A stretch of DNA of 64,000 nt, taken from contig JACQVA010000069.1 of NCBI GenBank assembly GCA_016210005.1, positions 1-64,000 of the forward strand, in the 5' to 3' direction. The notes below the pieces were generated by a model, which made no database searches, was not told the DNA's origin, and worked only from the letters and a program-made list of their open reading frames with translations. Source of the stretch: Deltaproteobacteria bacterium. Lineage in GTDB: Bacteria > Desulfobacterota > Binatia > HRBIN30 > JACQVA1. Both the position numbers and the translations under genes were made by a program. Shown piece by piece: positions 50,987 through 59,853 of this stretch. Position 1 is the first letter of the stretch, and every line of letters starts with the position of its first letter.

Positions 50987-53410
50987 CTACTGCTTTTGCG
51001 CCGGACGGAAGTAGTGGAAGCGGCCGTCTTTCACCTCGGCCAGCCAGGGCTGGCGGACGTTGTTCAGTGTCGAGTCGAACTCGATCGTGCCGGTGACACC
51101 TGCGAAGGTCTTATTGGCGAACAACGCATCGCGAATGCGCGCACGATTGAGCCCGGCGCGGCGAATGGCGGCGATGATCAGATTGGTGCCATCGTAGGCG
51201 TGGGCACTGAACGCCGTCGGCTCTTCACCGAACCGCTCGCGATAGCGGCGCTGGAAATCGAGCCAGGCCGGATCGTTCCGCTCCGGGTTGAAGGTCGCGC
51301 TCGCCACTACCCCCTCTGCGGCGGCGCCGGCGGCTGCAAGAAATTCCGGATGCACGGCGCGGTCGGAGGCAAAGATCGGCAGTATCAGGCCGCGCGCCCG
51401 AACCGCCTTGACGATCAACCCCAGCTCGCGCGGGTTGCCGAGCAGGAACAGCGTCTCAGCGTTGCTGCGGGCGATGTTATCGAGCTGCGCGGAGAAATCC
51501 CTGTCGCCGTTTTTGAAACGTTGCTCGATTACGACCGGATGGTTGAGCCGGCGCATCGCCTGAACGAACTCGGCCACCCCCACCCGGCCGTCGCGGTCGT
51601 TGACACGCAGCAGCGCCACCCGCGCAAGGCCGCGGCCGCGCAGGATGTAATCGGCGAGCAGATAAGCGCTCTGGCGATCATCGCTCATCACCCGCGCGAT
51701 CCAGGGGATCGCGTGCTCCAGCAGCGTGGGGTCGGAGGAGCCGGCGTTAACGATCGGGACCTCGGCTTTCAAGGTGGCCCGGGCAAGTACGTGCTGGTGG
51801 TTACTCTCGACGCCGCTCAAGATCGCCCACACGCCGTCGGCGTAGGCGAACTGCGCCAGCTCATTCGAGGTCTGACCCCATTGCACCAGGTCGGTGCGGC
51901 GCACCAAGGCAAACGGCTGGCCGTTAAAACCGCCGGCGCGGTTGGCGTCTTCAACCGCAAGCTGCGCGGCGCGCAGCATCGGGCGCCCGAACAGCTCGGC
52001 CTTGGGATCGCCTTGTACCCCCGAACGCAATCCGGGCGGGAGCGTGGGCCGGTCCTGATCCTCGAGCGGACCGATGAAACCGATCCGCACCTCAGTGACC
52101 GGCAGGGCCGGCTTCTCCCTCCCGACACCGAGGAACTCGGGCGCGGTGGTGAAGAATTCGTGGTAGACGCCGAGGTGGCGATAGGGCAGGAGTTCCTCGG
52201 GCGTGTTGGCGTAGTGAAAACGCGCCGGAACCGCGGCGGGCGCGGCGGGCGCCGGCAGCGCTGCCGCGCCCGCCGCGGGTATCGGCGGGATCGTCAGATG
52301 CGGATCCGGTTGGCCGCGGCTGACGCCCTGCTCGGTGGCGAGCCAAAGCATGTCATCCTGGAAGTCCACCCCGAGCACGAAACTATGGGCCATCGCGCTC
52401 TCGGTGACGAGCGTAGCCGCGGGCTCTCGGCCGCGGCTGAAGCGGACCTCGCCCCGGCCATCTTCAGCACGCCGGTAACTCACCCAATTGGCGCCGTCAG
52501 TGGCACTGAGCCCCTTGTCCGTGGCGCACCACGCGACCCGGCCGCGCGCCCGCACGAACTGGACGAAGTTGCTGGCCAAGCCGCTGTCTTCGGCGAAATA
52601 GCTGCGCCAGGCGCGGCCGTCATAGCGCGCCAGGCCGAAGTAGCTAGCCTGCCACAGCAGGCCGTCCCTGAAGTCAACACCCGCAGTGACATCATGCACC
52701 GGGCCGTCGTCAGGCAGCAGATCGATCTCCATCTCCTTGTCGGGATCACGGTACTCGCGCCAGCGCTGGGTGGTCTTTTCCAGCTCCAGCACGCCGCCGC
52801 CCCAGGCGCCGAGGTAGACCTTGCCGCGCTCGATGGCGGCCGAATAGGTCCAAGGCTCGGCCATCGGCGTGTTCTGCTCGGTGAAAACCGTCCAGGCGCC
52901 GGTGCGTAGGTCGAGCCGGCTGGCGCCCATCGCCGTGGCGGCCCAGATCTGGTCCTCGTCGGGATCGCATTCGACGTCGTTGACGAAGTCGTTGGAAAGT
53001 CCGCTGGAAAGTTGGGTGAAGGCATCGAAGCGCCCGCCCGAAAAGCGCGCCAAGCCGCCCATCGTGCCGATCCACAGATCACCAGTGCGCGGGCTGACAT
53101 CGAGCGCGAGCACGACCGGATGCGGCAGCCCGTCCTGCACACCCCACGAGCGCCAGCGCCCATCTTCGTAACACGCCAACCCCGACTCGGTGCCGGCCCA
53201 GACCCGGTCGCCGTCAACCCGGATGGCAAGAACTTTCTGTGACGGCAGACCAGCGGCGACGGAGAAGTTGGTCCACCGCCCGATCACCGGGGCACTCAAG
53301 ACATCGACCTCTGCGGCCTCGACCCCGCGCGGCGGGCCAAGGCCAACGAGCAGTAGGGCGCAGAGCGCGCGCAACCAGCGCGAACACCAGGCACTCGGGT
53401 CCATGCTCAT
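50987..53410 (-). CDS. Fusion of Reg_prop-like propeller and substrate-binding domain
   Basis: An 807-residue exported protein. Signal peptide to about 33 (LLLVGLGPPRGVEAAE). Residues 40-375 are propeller blades of the two-component-regulator type (GLPSQKVLAIRVDGDRVWAG, GDLWIGTMGGLARFSGGRF, DQIWAATAMGASRLD). Residues about 445-800 are a complete Peripla_BP_6 domain (VRIGFIGPLEDQDRP, AAQLAVEDANRAGGFNGQP, VWAILSGVESNHQHVLA). Reg_prop repeats normally sit on histidine kinases and this fold normally stands alone or on receptors, so the pairing in a single secreted protein is unusual. It lies 9 bases after the tri-haem protein gene and precedes a second binding protein. Confidence 0.8.
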   Translation of the reverse strand: MSMDPSAWCSRWLRALCALLLVGLGPPRGVEAAEVDVLSAPVIGRWTNFSVAAGLPSQKVLAIRVDGDRVWAGTESGLACYEDGRWRSWGVQDGLPHPVVLALDVSPRTGDLWIGTMGGLARFSGGRFDAFTQLSSGLSNDFVNDVECDPDEDQIWAATAMGASRLDLRTGAWTVFTEQNTPMAEPWTYSAAIERGKVYLGAWGGGVLELEKTTQRWREYRDPDKEMEIDLLPDDGPVHDVTAGVDFRDGLLWQASYFGLARYDGRAWRSYFAEDSGLASNFVQFVRARGRVAWCATDKGLSATDGANWVSYRRAEDGRGEVRFSRGREPAATLVTESAMAHSFVLGVDFQDDMLWLATEQGVSRGQPDPHLTIPPIPAAGAAALPAPAAPAAVPARFHYANTPEELLPYRHLGVYHEFFTTAPEFLGVGREKPALPVTEVRIGFIGPLEDQDRPTLPPGLRSGVQGDPKAELFGRPMLRAAQLAVEDANRAGGFNGQPFALVRRTDLVQWGQTSNELAQFAYADGVWAILSGVESNHQHVLARATLKAEVPIVNAGSSDPTLLEHAIPWIARVMSDDRQSAYLLADYILRGRGLARVALLRVNDRDGRVGVAEFVQAMRRLNHPVVIEQRFKNGDRDFSAQLDNIARSNAETLFLLGNPRELGLIVKAVRARGLILPIFASDRAVHPEFLAAAGAAAEGVVASATFNPERNDPAWLDFQRRYRERFGEEPTAFSAHAYDGTNLIIAAIRRAGLNRARIRDALFANKTFAGVTGTIEFDSTLNNVRQPWLAEVKDGRFHYFRPAQKQ

Positions 53411-53419
53411 GCCATTCCC

Positions 53420-55399
53420 TCACAAGGTCTTCAGGTACTCGATCAGGTCGTTGAGATCGCTCTTCGACATGTCGATGGTGACACCGTGAGTGTCGTAGGG
53501 GTTGAAGCGGGTCCAAATCTCCTCCAGCGAGGCGGCTTTGCCGTCGTGGAGGTAGGGCGCCGACTGGTAGAGGTTGAGTAGCTGCGGCGTGTCGAACTCC
53601 TTGTGATCGTCGGTCGTGGAGGCCGAGCCGACATCGAACCGCTGCCGGCCGGTGAACCGCGGCGGCGGGTGGCAAGTGATGCAGCGGTCCTTAGCCTCGA
53701 TCGGCTTACCGTTGCGCATGGTGCCGCGCTCGAACAGCGCTCGGCCGCGCGCTTGCGCCGGGGTCAGGGCGCCGCCCGGCGAACGGTGGCGGTTGGGCGG
53801 GTTGCGCAAGGAGCGCATAAACGCCACCAGGGCGTTGAGATCGGCGGGCGAGAAGGGCTCGACGCGAGTGAGAAAGCGGGCGAAGCGGATGCCGCACTGC
53901 ATGTACATGCTGGTGTTCTTACCGTCCCATTTGAACGGGGCGGTGCCGTCGATTCCGAGCAGGGTGCGGTTGTCGACCAGGTTGCGGCCGAGGCCGTCGG
54001 GCTCGAAGTCGTACTGCAAGCGGTCGACGTGATTGTTGGGGTGACAGCTGCGGCAACTGAACTGGCCCTGGAACGTGCGCGCGGCACTGTTGAACAGCCG
54101 CTCGCCGCGCCGCAGCACGGTTTCACTCTCAGTGACGCCAACGTCGATCGTCTCCGCCACCACCAGCCGCTCGAGGTCGATCACGGCGATGCGGTCGGCG
54201 AGCCGCTCGGCAACGTAGAGCCACCTGCCGTTGGGCGCCACCGCCAGCCCCTTTGGGTTGGCGCCGACGGCGATGCGCGCGCGCACGTAGCGCCGGCTGA
54301 GGCCGAGATGGTTGGCGAAGGTGGCCAGATCATCGGCCGAGGCCGAGGTCAGCAGGGCACGGAGTCGTTCGACGTCGATGACCGTGATCACGTCCACCCC
54401 GGAATGACTGACAAACGCGAGTCGACCATCGGGCGTGATGACGACGTCGCAGGGATCGGCGTAGAAGGCATTGGGTTCATCGAGCAGCACCTGCGCCACA
54501 CGGCCAGTCTTGAGATCGATGACGCCAAGGCCGTTGGTCATCATCCAGCCGCGGGCCACCTGAATGGCCGGCAGCAGATTCTTCGGCCGCACCAGTGTGA
54601 ACAGCGCCAGGTCGCCTTGCGGCGCCACCGCGATTCCTTCGAGCAGGTGCGCGTTCACCACCGCGCTGCGGGTCGCCACCACGCGCCGCTCGACATCGAT
54701 GACCGTGACCTCGGAGACCGGCGGCTCGGGACGGCTCTTGGGGTACGAGAGCTGGCCGGTGACCAGCAGGCGTTTGCCGTCGGGCGTGAGCGCGACAGCG
54801 TACGGGTTGCTACCGGCCGGCAGCCGCCTAACCTCGGCGCCGCGGGCCAGCAGGACCACGCTGATGTCGTTGCTGAACCAGTTCGCGACCAACAACGTCC
54901 CGCCGTCGCCTGTGAGCGCGAGCCCGGCGGGCTCATCACCGACCGCGATGGTAGTGCTCACAGCGCCGGCGTCGAGATCGACAACCACAACCGAATCTTC
55001 GCCTGCGTTCGAGACGTACGCGCGGTGTCCGTCAGGAGCCAGCGCGACGCTGTGCGGCTTGGCGCCGACTGCGATCGTCCGCCGCAGCCGCCGGGAGTCG
55101 AGGTCGACTTCGAGCAGGGCGCCGGCTTGCATCGCGGTGGCGTAGAGCCGCCGGCCGTCGGCGGACACCGTGAGATTGAGGGGGGAGCGGTAGCCGGGGC
55201 GGGCGAGACGGTCGCCGAGGGTGCCGCCGTAGCCGACGTAGTGGCAGGAGAGGCAGCCGACCGCGGCCGGCTCGGCGCCGGTGTAGAAGCGGACGTGCTC
55301 GCTCGCGCCGCGGTACGCGGCCGCGCCGGCGAAAAGCAGCACCAGCACCGCCAGCGCAGCGCGGCCCAGCTTGTGCCGTATGCCTCCTCTCCAGCTCAC
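53420..55399 (-). CDS. Tri-heme c protein with YVTN-type propeller (cytochrome peroxidase-like)
   Basis: A 659-residue exported protein. The N-terminal helix is a signal or anchor (AALAVLVLLFAGAAAY). Haem motif CLSCH at 49-53 is followed by seven YVTN-like blades (about 70-420, e.g. HSVALAPDGHRAYVSNAGEDSV). Two more haem sites, CRSCH (449) and CITCH (573), lie in a di-haem peroxidase/MauG-like C-terminal part. The closing SDLNDLIEYLKTL resembles that family. It probably passes electrons and might reduce peroxide or modify a partner. It overlaps the mono-haem gene upstream by four bases. Confidence 0.85.
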   Translation of the reverse strand: MSWRGGIRHKLGRAALAVLVLLFAGAAAYRGASEHVRFYTGAEPAAVGCLSCHYVGYGGTLGDRLARPGYRSPLNLTVSADGRRLYATAMQAGALLEVDLDSRRLRRTIAVGAKPHSVALAPDGHRAYVSNAGEDSVVVVDLDAGAVSTTIAVGDEPAGLALTGDGGTLLVANWFSNDISVVLLARGAEVRRLPAGSNPYAVALTPDGKRLLVTGQLSYPKSRPEPPVSEVTVIDVERRVVATRSAVVNAHLLEGIAVAPQGDLALFTLVRPKNLLPAIQVARGWMMTNGLGVIDLKTGRVAQVLLDEPNAFYADPCDVVITPDGRLAFVSHSGVDVITVIDVERLRALLTSASADDLATFANHLGLSRRYVRARIAVGANPKGLAVAPNGRWLYVAERLADRIAVIDLERLVVAETIDVGVTESETVLRRGERLFNSAARTFQGQFSCRSCHPNNHVDRLQYDFEPDGLGRNLVDNRTLLGIDGTAPFKWDGKNTSMYMQCGIRFARFLTRVEPFSPADLNALVAFMRSLRNPPNRHRSPGGALTPAQARGRALFERGTMRNGKPIEAKDRCITCHPPPRFTGRQRFDVGSASTTDDHKEFDTPQLLNLYQSAPYLHDGKAASLEEIWTRFNPYDTHGVTIDMSKSDLNDLIEYLKTL

Positions 55400-56424
55400 G
55401 GCGAGTGAGCCTCGGATTGCGAGTCGGCCGCCGCCAGCGGCGTGGCCGGGCGCGATAGCGCCCGCACCACGCGGTTGTCGGGCGCCAGCTCGGGGTCCTC
55501 GTGACAGCCGATGCAGCCGCGGTTCTCGTTCGGCCGCACCCAGAAACCGCTGTGATCTGCTGCCCGCACGCCGGTGCCGTCGAGCAGCTCTAAGTGCAAG
55601 GGCTGGTCGGCCGGCACCTCGATGAAGAACGAGCCGTCGTCTTCCACCGGGGCCTCGCCCAGCACCGTGCCGCCGGCCGCCAGCACGCGCACGGCCCGCA
55701 CCACGCCGCCCGTGGCCGCCGCCATCGTCGCCAGGCGTGAAGCGTAAACATCAAGGCAGAGCAGCGTGCCGCTGGACTTGCGCTCGTCGACCACGCTGGT
55801 GAGCCTGAGCGGCCGGGGCTGCGGCGCCGCCGCCTGCGCCGACTTGCCGAAGCTCACCGGCGATCCGCGCGCCTCCGCGCCCCCGTTTGCGCCGCCGGCG
55901 AGGATCGCGCGCTCGCCCAACGGCTGGTGGGGCGAGACCGAGACGAGCCGCTCGCTCGCGCCTTCGCCGATCTTCTCGGTGAACAGCACGTGCCCGTCGT
56001 GCAGCCACGGCCCGCCTTCGATCGAAGCGCGGTCGGCCGGCGCGCTGAAGAGCTGCAGCCCGGTGCCGTCCGGATTGACCACGAACAGGCGGCCCGGGGC
56101 CGCGCCCTCGAGCGGGTGGCGCCGAAAGACGATACGGCCGTCGGGCAGCAGCGCCGGCGCCCGGTCCCGTGCTTCACCGAAAGTGATACGACGCGCCTCC
56201 CGGCCATCAATTGGCGACACGTAGAGGGCGCTGGCCGCGCCGCCGGCAGCGCCGGCGGGCGCGCGCGCGAACACGCGCCGCCCGTCGGGTAGAACAAGCG
56301 TATCGGCGCCGTCGGCGCCGCGGCTAGCCACCGTGGGCGCGGACCACAGGCGAGCCAACACGAGAGCAGCGAGCGCCAGGGCCGCGATCACTGTTTGCCG
56401 GCCGCTCGTGGCGGCCCTAAGCAT
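55396..56424 (-). CDS. Mono-heme PD40-type secreted protein
   Basis: A 342-residue exported protein with an N-terminal signal helix. WD40-like/PD40 phrases (RRITFGEARDRAPALLPDGRIVFRR, GRLFVVNPDGTGLQLF) form a partial propeller. A beta-rich domain (DDGSFFIEVPADQPLHLELLDGTGV) precedes the haem motif CIGCH at 304-308, followed by EDPELAPDN. The order PD40, then SFFIEVPAD, then RGCIGCHE recalls the middle/C-terminal region of hydrazine-synthase alpha-like proteins, but the protein is too short to be one. It overlaps neighbours on both sides (8 and 4 bases). Confidence 0.78.
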   Translation of the reverse strand: MLRAATSGRQTVIAALALAALVLARLWSAPTVASRGADGADTLVLPDGRRVFARAPAGAAGGAASALYVSPIDGREARRITFGEARDRAPALLPDGRIVFRRHPLEGAAPGRLFVVNPDGTGLQLFSAPADRASIEGGPWLHDGHVLFTEKIGEGASERLVSVSPHQPLGERAILAGGANGGAEARGSPVSFGKSAQAAAPQPRPLRLTSVVDERKSSGTLLCLDVYASRLATMAAATGGVVRAVRVLAAGGTVLGEAPVEDDGSFFIEVPADQPLHLELLDGTGVRAADHSGFWVRPNENRGCIGCHEDPELAPDNRVVRALSRPATPLAAADSQSEAHSP

Positions 56425-58171
56425 CGGGCTCCTCGACGCTCAGCACCTGCCGCACGGCTGTATCACTCAGCACTTGAGCCTTGCCCGAGGGCCAGCGGAT
56501 CTCGATGCGCTCGACCAGTTCGGCCGACCCCAGGCCGAAGTGCAAGCGCGGATCGTTCTGCGAGAGATAGCCTGCACTCGAGCGGCGGGCGGCGGCCTGC
56601 GTGCGCCCGCCGGCGGTTATCGTGACTTTGGTACCGAGGCCGTCGCGGTTCGAGCGCGGCGCGGCGCCCTTCGGCTTACGTCCCATCGCGCCGCGCAGTT
56701 GCAGGTCGATCCAGGCGTTGCGGTTGCCGCCGTCGTTGCGTAGGAGCACCGCCGGGCTGTTCAAGTTGACAACGATGACGTCGAGGTCACCGTCGTTGTC
56801 GTAGTCGGCGTAAGCGCTGCCGCGCGCCATCCACTCGTGCTGAAAGAAGTCGCCCCAGTGCTCGGAGACATCGCGGAATTGGCCCAGCTGGTTCTCGAAC
56901 AGCTGGCCCTCCTGGCCGAAGAGGCGCGAGAGGTCGGCGTTGACTTTGAAGATGTCGGGGTCGGCGTCGTTGTCGAAGTCGAAGAAGAACGAACCCCAGC
57001 CGACGAACTGCGCACTGTGCCGGCCGACGCCGGCCGCGACCGAGACGTCGCTGAAGCGGCCTTCGCCGTCGTTGTGAAAGAGCGAGGAGAGCGAGCTGTC
57101 GGAGACGAAGATGTCGACGCGGCCGTCACCGTCGTAATCACCGAAGTCGACCGCCATGTGCGCGGTGGAGTCACCGGCGCTGTTGTAGGCGACGCCGGCC
57201 GGCAGCGCGGCTTCGCGGAACTGCTTGCCGCCCTGGTTGAGGTAAAGGAAGTTCTCCATCGCGTCGTTGGAGACGTAGACGTCGTCAAACCCGTCGTCGT
57301 CGAGATCGGCAACCGCCACGCTCATGGCGCGGCCGGCGCCGTCGATGCCGGCGCGCTCGGTCACGTCCTCGAAGGTGCCGTCGCCGCGGTTGCGGTAGAG
57401 AAGGTCGCGCTCGCCGGCGTAGGCCAGTGGTCCGGGAAAGCCGTCCGGGGCATAGTACAGGTTGTATTTGGGATCGAACTGAATGTAGTTGCCGACGTAA
57501 AGATCGAGCCAGCCGTCGCGGTCGTAGTCGAGCCAGGCGGCCGCCGCCGAGCAGCGCGGATCACCGACCCCGGCACGCGCGCTCACGTCCTCGAAGCTGC
57601 CGTCAGCGCGATTGTGAAACAGAACGTTGGGGCCGTAATTGGCGACGTAGATGTCGGGGAAGCCGTCGTTGTCGTAATCACCGGCAACCACTCCCATCGA
57701 ATAGCAGCCGGCGCAGCCGACACCGGCAGTGACGGTCACATCGTCGAAGGTGCCGTTGCCGCGGTTGTGGAAGAGCCGGTTGAGCCAAGCCCCGCGCGGG
57801 GCGTCGCCCTTCGAGATCGCCTGGTGATGTTTCCCGGTGGCGAGGTAGAGATCGGTGTAACCATCCTGATCGTAATCGAGCCAGGCGGCGCCGCTGCCCA
57901 CGGCTTCGACGAGGTTCGAGAACAGTTCGTCACCGAAGGAATGGACGAAGTCGATCCCGGCGGCCGCGGTGACATCGACGAATGCCGGCGTGCCTTCGGC
58001 GGGCAGCGCCGGTCGCGACGCCGCCGGCGGCGAGCGCGGCGGGCCGCGGTCGCATCCTATGATCGCCATCAGCGTGAGAACCAGCGCCGCCGCGAGCGCG
58101 GCGTTAACGGGCGTACCGACAAGCGCCACCGCTCGCTCTCGCCGCCGGCGCCACGATGACCGTGTCATCAT
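56417..58171 (-). CDS. CRTAC1-type FG-GAP/ASPIC-UnbV lipoprotein
   Basis: A 584-residue lipoprotein (lipobox AIIGC near residue 40 after a basic, hydrophobic start). FG-GAP blades cover about 65-460 (DYDQDGYTDLYLAT, DYDNDGFPDIYVAN, DYDGDGRVDIFVSD, DYDNDGDLDVIVVN). An ASPIC/UnbV domain (about 480-560) follows. It is the first gene of cluster B and overlaps the mono-haem gene by eight bases. As the promoter-proximal lipoprotein of the cluster it could anchor the complex at a membrane. Confidence 0.85.
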   Translation of the reverse strand: MMTRSSWRRRRERAVALVGTPVNAALAAALVLTLMAIIGCDRGPPRSPPAASRPALPAEGTPAFVDVTAAAGIDFVHSFGDELFSNLVEAVGSGAAWLDYDQDGYTDLYLATGKHHQAISKGDAPRGAWLNRLFHNRGNGTFDDVTVTAGVGCAGCYSMGVVAGDYDNDGFPDIYVANYGPNVLFHNRADGSFEDVSARAGVGDPRCSAAAAWLDYDRDGWLDLYVGNYIQFDPKYNLYYAPDGFPGPLAYAGERDLLYRNRGDGTFEDVTERAGIDGAGRAMSVAVADLDDDGFDDVYVSNDAMENFLYLNQGGKQFREAALPAGVAYNSAGDSTAHMAVDFGDYDGDGRVDIFVSDSSLSSLFHNDGEGRFSDVSVAAGVGRHSAQFVGWGSFFFDFDNDADPDIFKVNADLSRLFGQEGQLFENQLGQFRDVSEHWGDFFQHEWMARGSAYADYDNDGDLDVIVVNLNSPAVLLRNDGGNRNAWIDLQLRGAMGRKPKGAAPRSNRDGLGTKVTITAGGRTQAAARRSSAGYLSQNDPRLHFGLGSAELVERIEIRWPSGKAQVLSDTAVRQVLSVEEPDA

Positions 58172-58223
58172 TGGGACCCGCCGCTCAGATTTCGGACATT
58201 CCCATCTGCCACCGCGCTCTCCC

Positions 58224-58247
58224 GCCGGCAGGACCGGCCCTGCCGGC
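58224..58247. other. GC hairpin between the SMR gene and cluster B
   Basis: A perfect 8-bp inverted repeat (GCCGGCAG / CTGCCGGC) with an 8-base loop lies in the 171-base gap. No T tract follows on either strand, so any terminator role is weak. Confidence 0.35.
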
Positions 58248-58342
58248 TGCCGCCGCGATATATGCAGCGGCTAGCGCTCGGCTGGCAAGAGAAAAAGTCT
58301 GATGCGGCGGTGAAGGCGCGCTGATCCAGTGCGAGCCGCGGC

Positions 58343-58654
58343 TCAGCTCAAGTTCACGGCCACCACGCCGATGATAATCAAGCCCAGCGCCGCCGCTTTC
58401 AACGCCGTCAGCGGCTCGCCGAACCAGACGATCCCGATGGTGGCGATGATCGCGGTGCCCAGCCCGGACCACACCGCGTATGACACGCTGATGTCGATGT
58501 GTTTCACCGCCAGCGTCAGCGAGACGATGCTGAGCAGATAGAAGATGAAGATCAGGGCCGATGGCCCCGGCTTGCTGAAGCCGTGCGACAGCTTCATGCA
58601 GGTGGTGCCCGAGACCTCCAAGAGAATCGCCAACACCAGGTAGACCCAGCTCAC
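58343..58654 (-). CDS. Small multidrug resistance (SMR) transporter, EmrE-like
   Basis: A 103-residue four-helix SMR protein. LAILLEVSGTTCMKLSHGF carries the essential membrane Glu at residue 13. HIDISVSYAVWSGLGTAIIATIG and LGLIIIGVVAVNL match EmrE/QacC. It exports cations or guanidinium-like compounds in exchange for protons as a dimer. The guanidinium exporter subtype cannot be excluded. No riboswitch was recognised upstream. Confidence 0.9.
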   Translation of the reverse strand: MSWVYLVLAILLEVSGTTCMKLSHGFSKPGPSALIFIFYLLSIVSLTLAVKHIDISVSYAVWSGLGTAIIATIGIVWFGEPLTALKAAALGLIIIGVVAVNLS

Positions 58655-58691
58655 ACCACACCCCCGCGTGACGACTCAGTGAAACTTCGAC

Positions 58692-59495
58692 TCACTTGCG
58701 GCGCGCGATGAAGCGCCCCTGCGCCACTTTGCCGGCGTGCGCCAATTCGCGGATGAACATCATTTCGCCGGCCAGCGCCCCCATCACCTCGGCATTGAAA
58801 CCGATGATGCGCAGGGCGTCGTAAGTGAGCTGCATGTCGATCATGCTGAGGTAGAGGTCCATGTACGGGGCGAACCGGCCGGTGTCGTCCGCCGCCTGCA
58901 CGGTGCAGCCGTTGTCGGCCAGCGCGCGGGCGTAGCCGGGGATATCTTGCAGCGTGGGGAATTTCATGAAGCGCATGAAACGCTCGGCTTCGGCGTCGGT
59001 GAGCCCCTTGGGCCCCTCGACCCAGTCGGTGAAAGCGATCGTGCCGCCGGCTTTGACGACGCGCGCCGCTTCGGCGACGAGCTTGGCCTTGTCGGTAACG
59101 TAGCACCAGGCGTCTTCGCCCCAAACGAAATCCGCGCTGGCGCCGGGCAGACCGCTGTTGCAGACATCGGCCTGCACGAAGCGAATGCGGTCGGCCAAGC
59201 CTTCTTGCACACAACGCTCGCGGCCGCGCTCGACCACGGTGGTGGTGGCGTCAACGCCGGTCATCGCCGCGACGTTGCGAAATCGCACCAGGAAGCGCAT
59301 GCCGGCGCCGTTGCAGCAGCACAAGTCGACACCGTTGAGGCCGGCGCCGATACCTGCGCTCTCGGCCAGATCCAGCGACGACTTGAAGCCGCCGATGTGG
59401 ATCTGCTGGCCCATGATGAGCTCCCACAGATCACCCTCATGTCCGTCGTAGACCGCGTTGACCTCGGCCAGACCAATGTTGGCAACGGATTTCAT
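58692..59495 (-). CDS. SAM-dependent methyltransferase
   Basis: A 267-residue class I methyltransferase. Motif I is the unusual VDLCCCNGAGMRFL (three Cys where LDLGCG is common). Later motifs are GVDATTTVVERGRERC, ADFVWGEDAWCYVTDK and VVKAGGTIAFTDWVEG. YDGHEGDLWELIMGQQIHIGG at the N-terminus and the WGEDAW block resemble the sarcosine/dimethylglycine-type methyltransferases, but the acceptor is not known. The ATG is followed by KSVANIGLAEVNAV. It is 37 bases upstream of the SMR gene on the same strand. Confidence 0.82.
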   Translation of the reverse strand: MKSVANIGLAEVNAVYDGHEGDLWELIMGQQIHIGGFKSSLDLAESAGIGAGLNGVDLCCCNGAGMRFLVRFRNVAAMTGVDATTTVVERGRERCVQEGLADRIRFVQADVCNSGLPGASADFVWGEDAWCYVTDKAKLVAEAARVVKAGGTIAFTDWVEGPKGLTDAEAERFMRFMKFPTLQDIPGYARALADNGCTVQAADDTGRFAPYMDLYLSMIDMQLTYDALRIIGFNAEVMGALAGEMMFIRELAHAGKVAQGRFIARRK

Positions 59496-59853
59496 TAGGC
59501 CCTCCTGTGCGCGTTACGCGCCGTGGGTACGGCTACCGCCGTGGCGTTGGTCGGGCAAGCGACAGCGTCAGTGCTCAGCTCTTTCGCTGATGCGCGTCAT
59601 GCCCAGCCTGCCCGCCGCCGGCCGGCATCAGCCACGGCGGCGCGCCGTTGCGCGCGAGCGGTGCGCTTGCGGCGCTGCTCCGCCGCTGCCGGCTGGGCCT
59701 CGGCCAGTGCGCGCCGGCGCGCAAAGCCGCCGCCGAGAACCGCGGGCCGCGCCTCTGGGCTGGCGATCGACGCCCCCGTGTGGCAAGTTGCCCGAGGCTT
59801 GTTGACGTTCGACTGCGCGGCCTTGAACGGCCGGCCGAGGTTGCGATACGCAG
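59496..59853. other. Divergent intergenic region
   Basis: This 358-base gap lies between the methyltransferase (-) and the MMPL exporter (+). It carries no gene or RNA that I recognise. A TTGACG at 59802 lacks a matching -10. Confidence 0.45.

Noticed and set aside
55396-56424. Full hydrazine synthase subunit
   Set aside because: Only a local resemblance around the CIGCH site; the protein is far too short and no other anammox-type genes are in the window.
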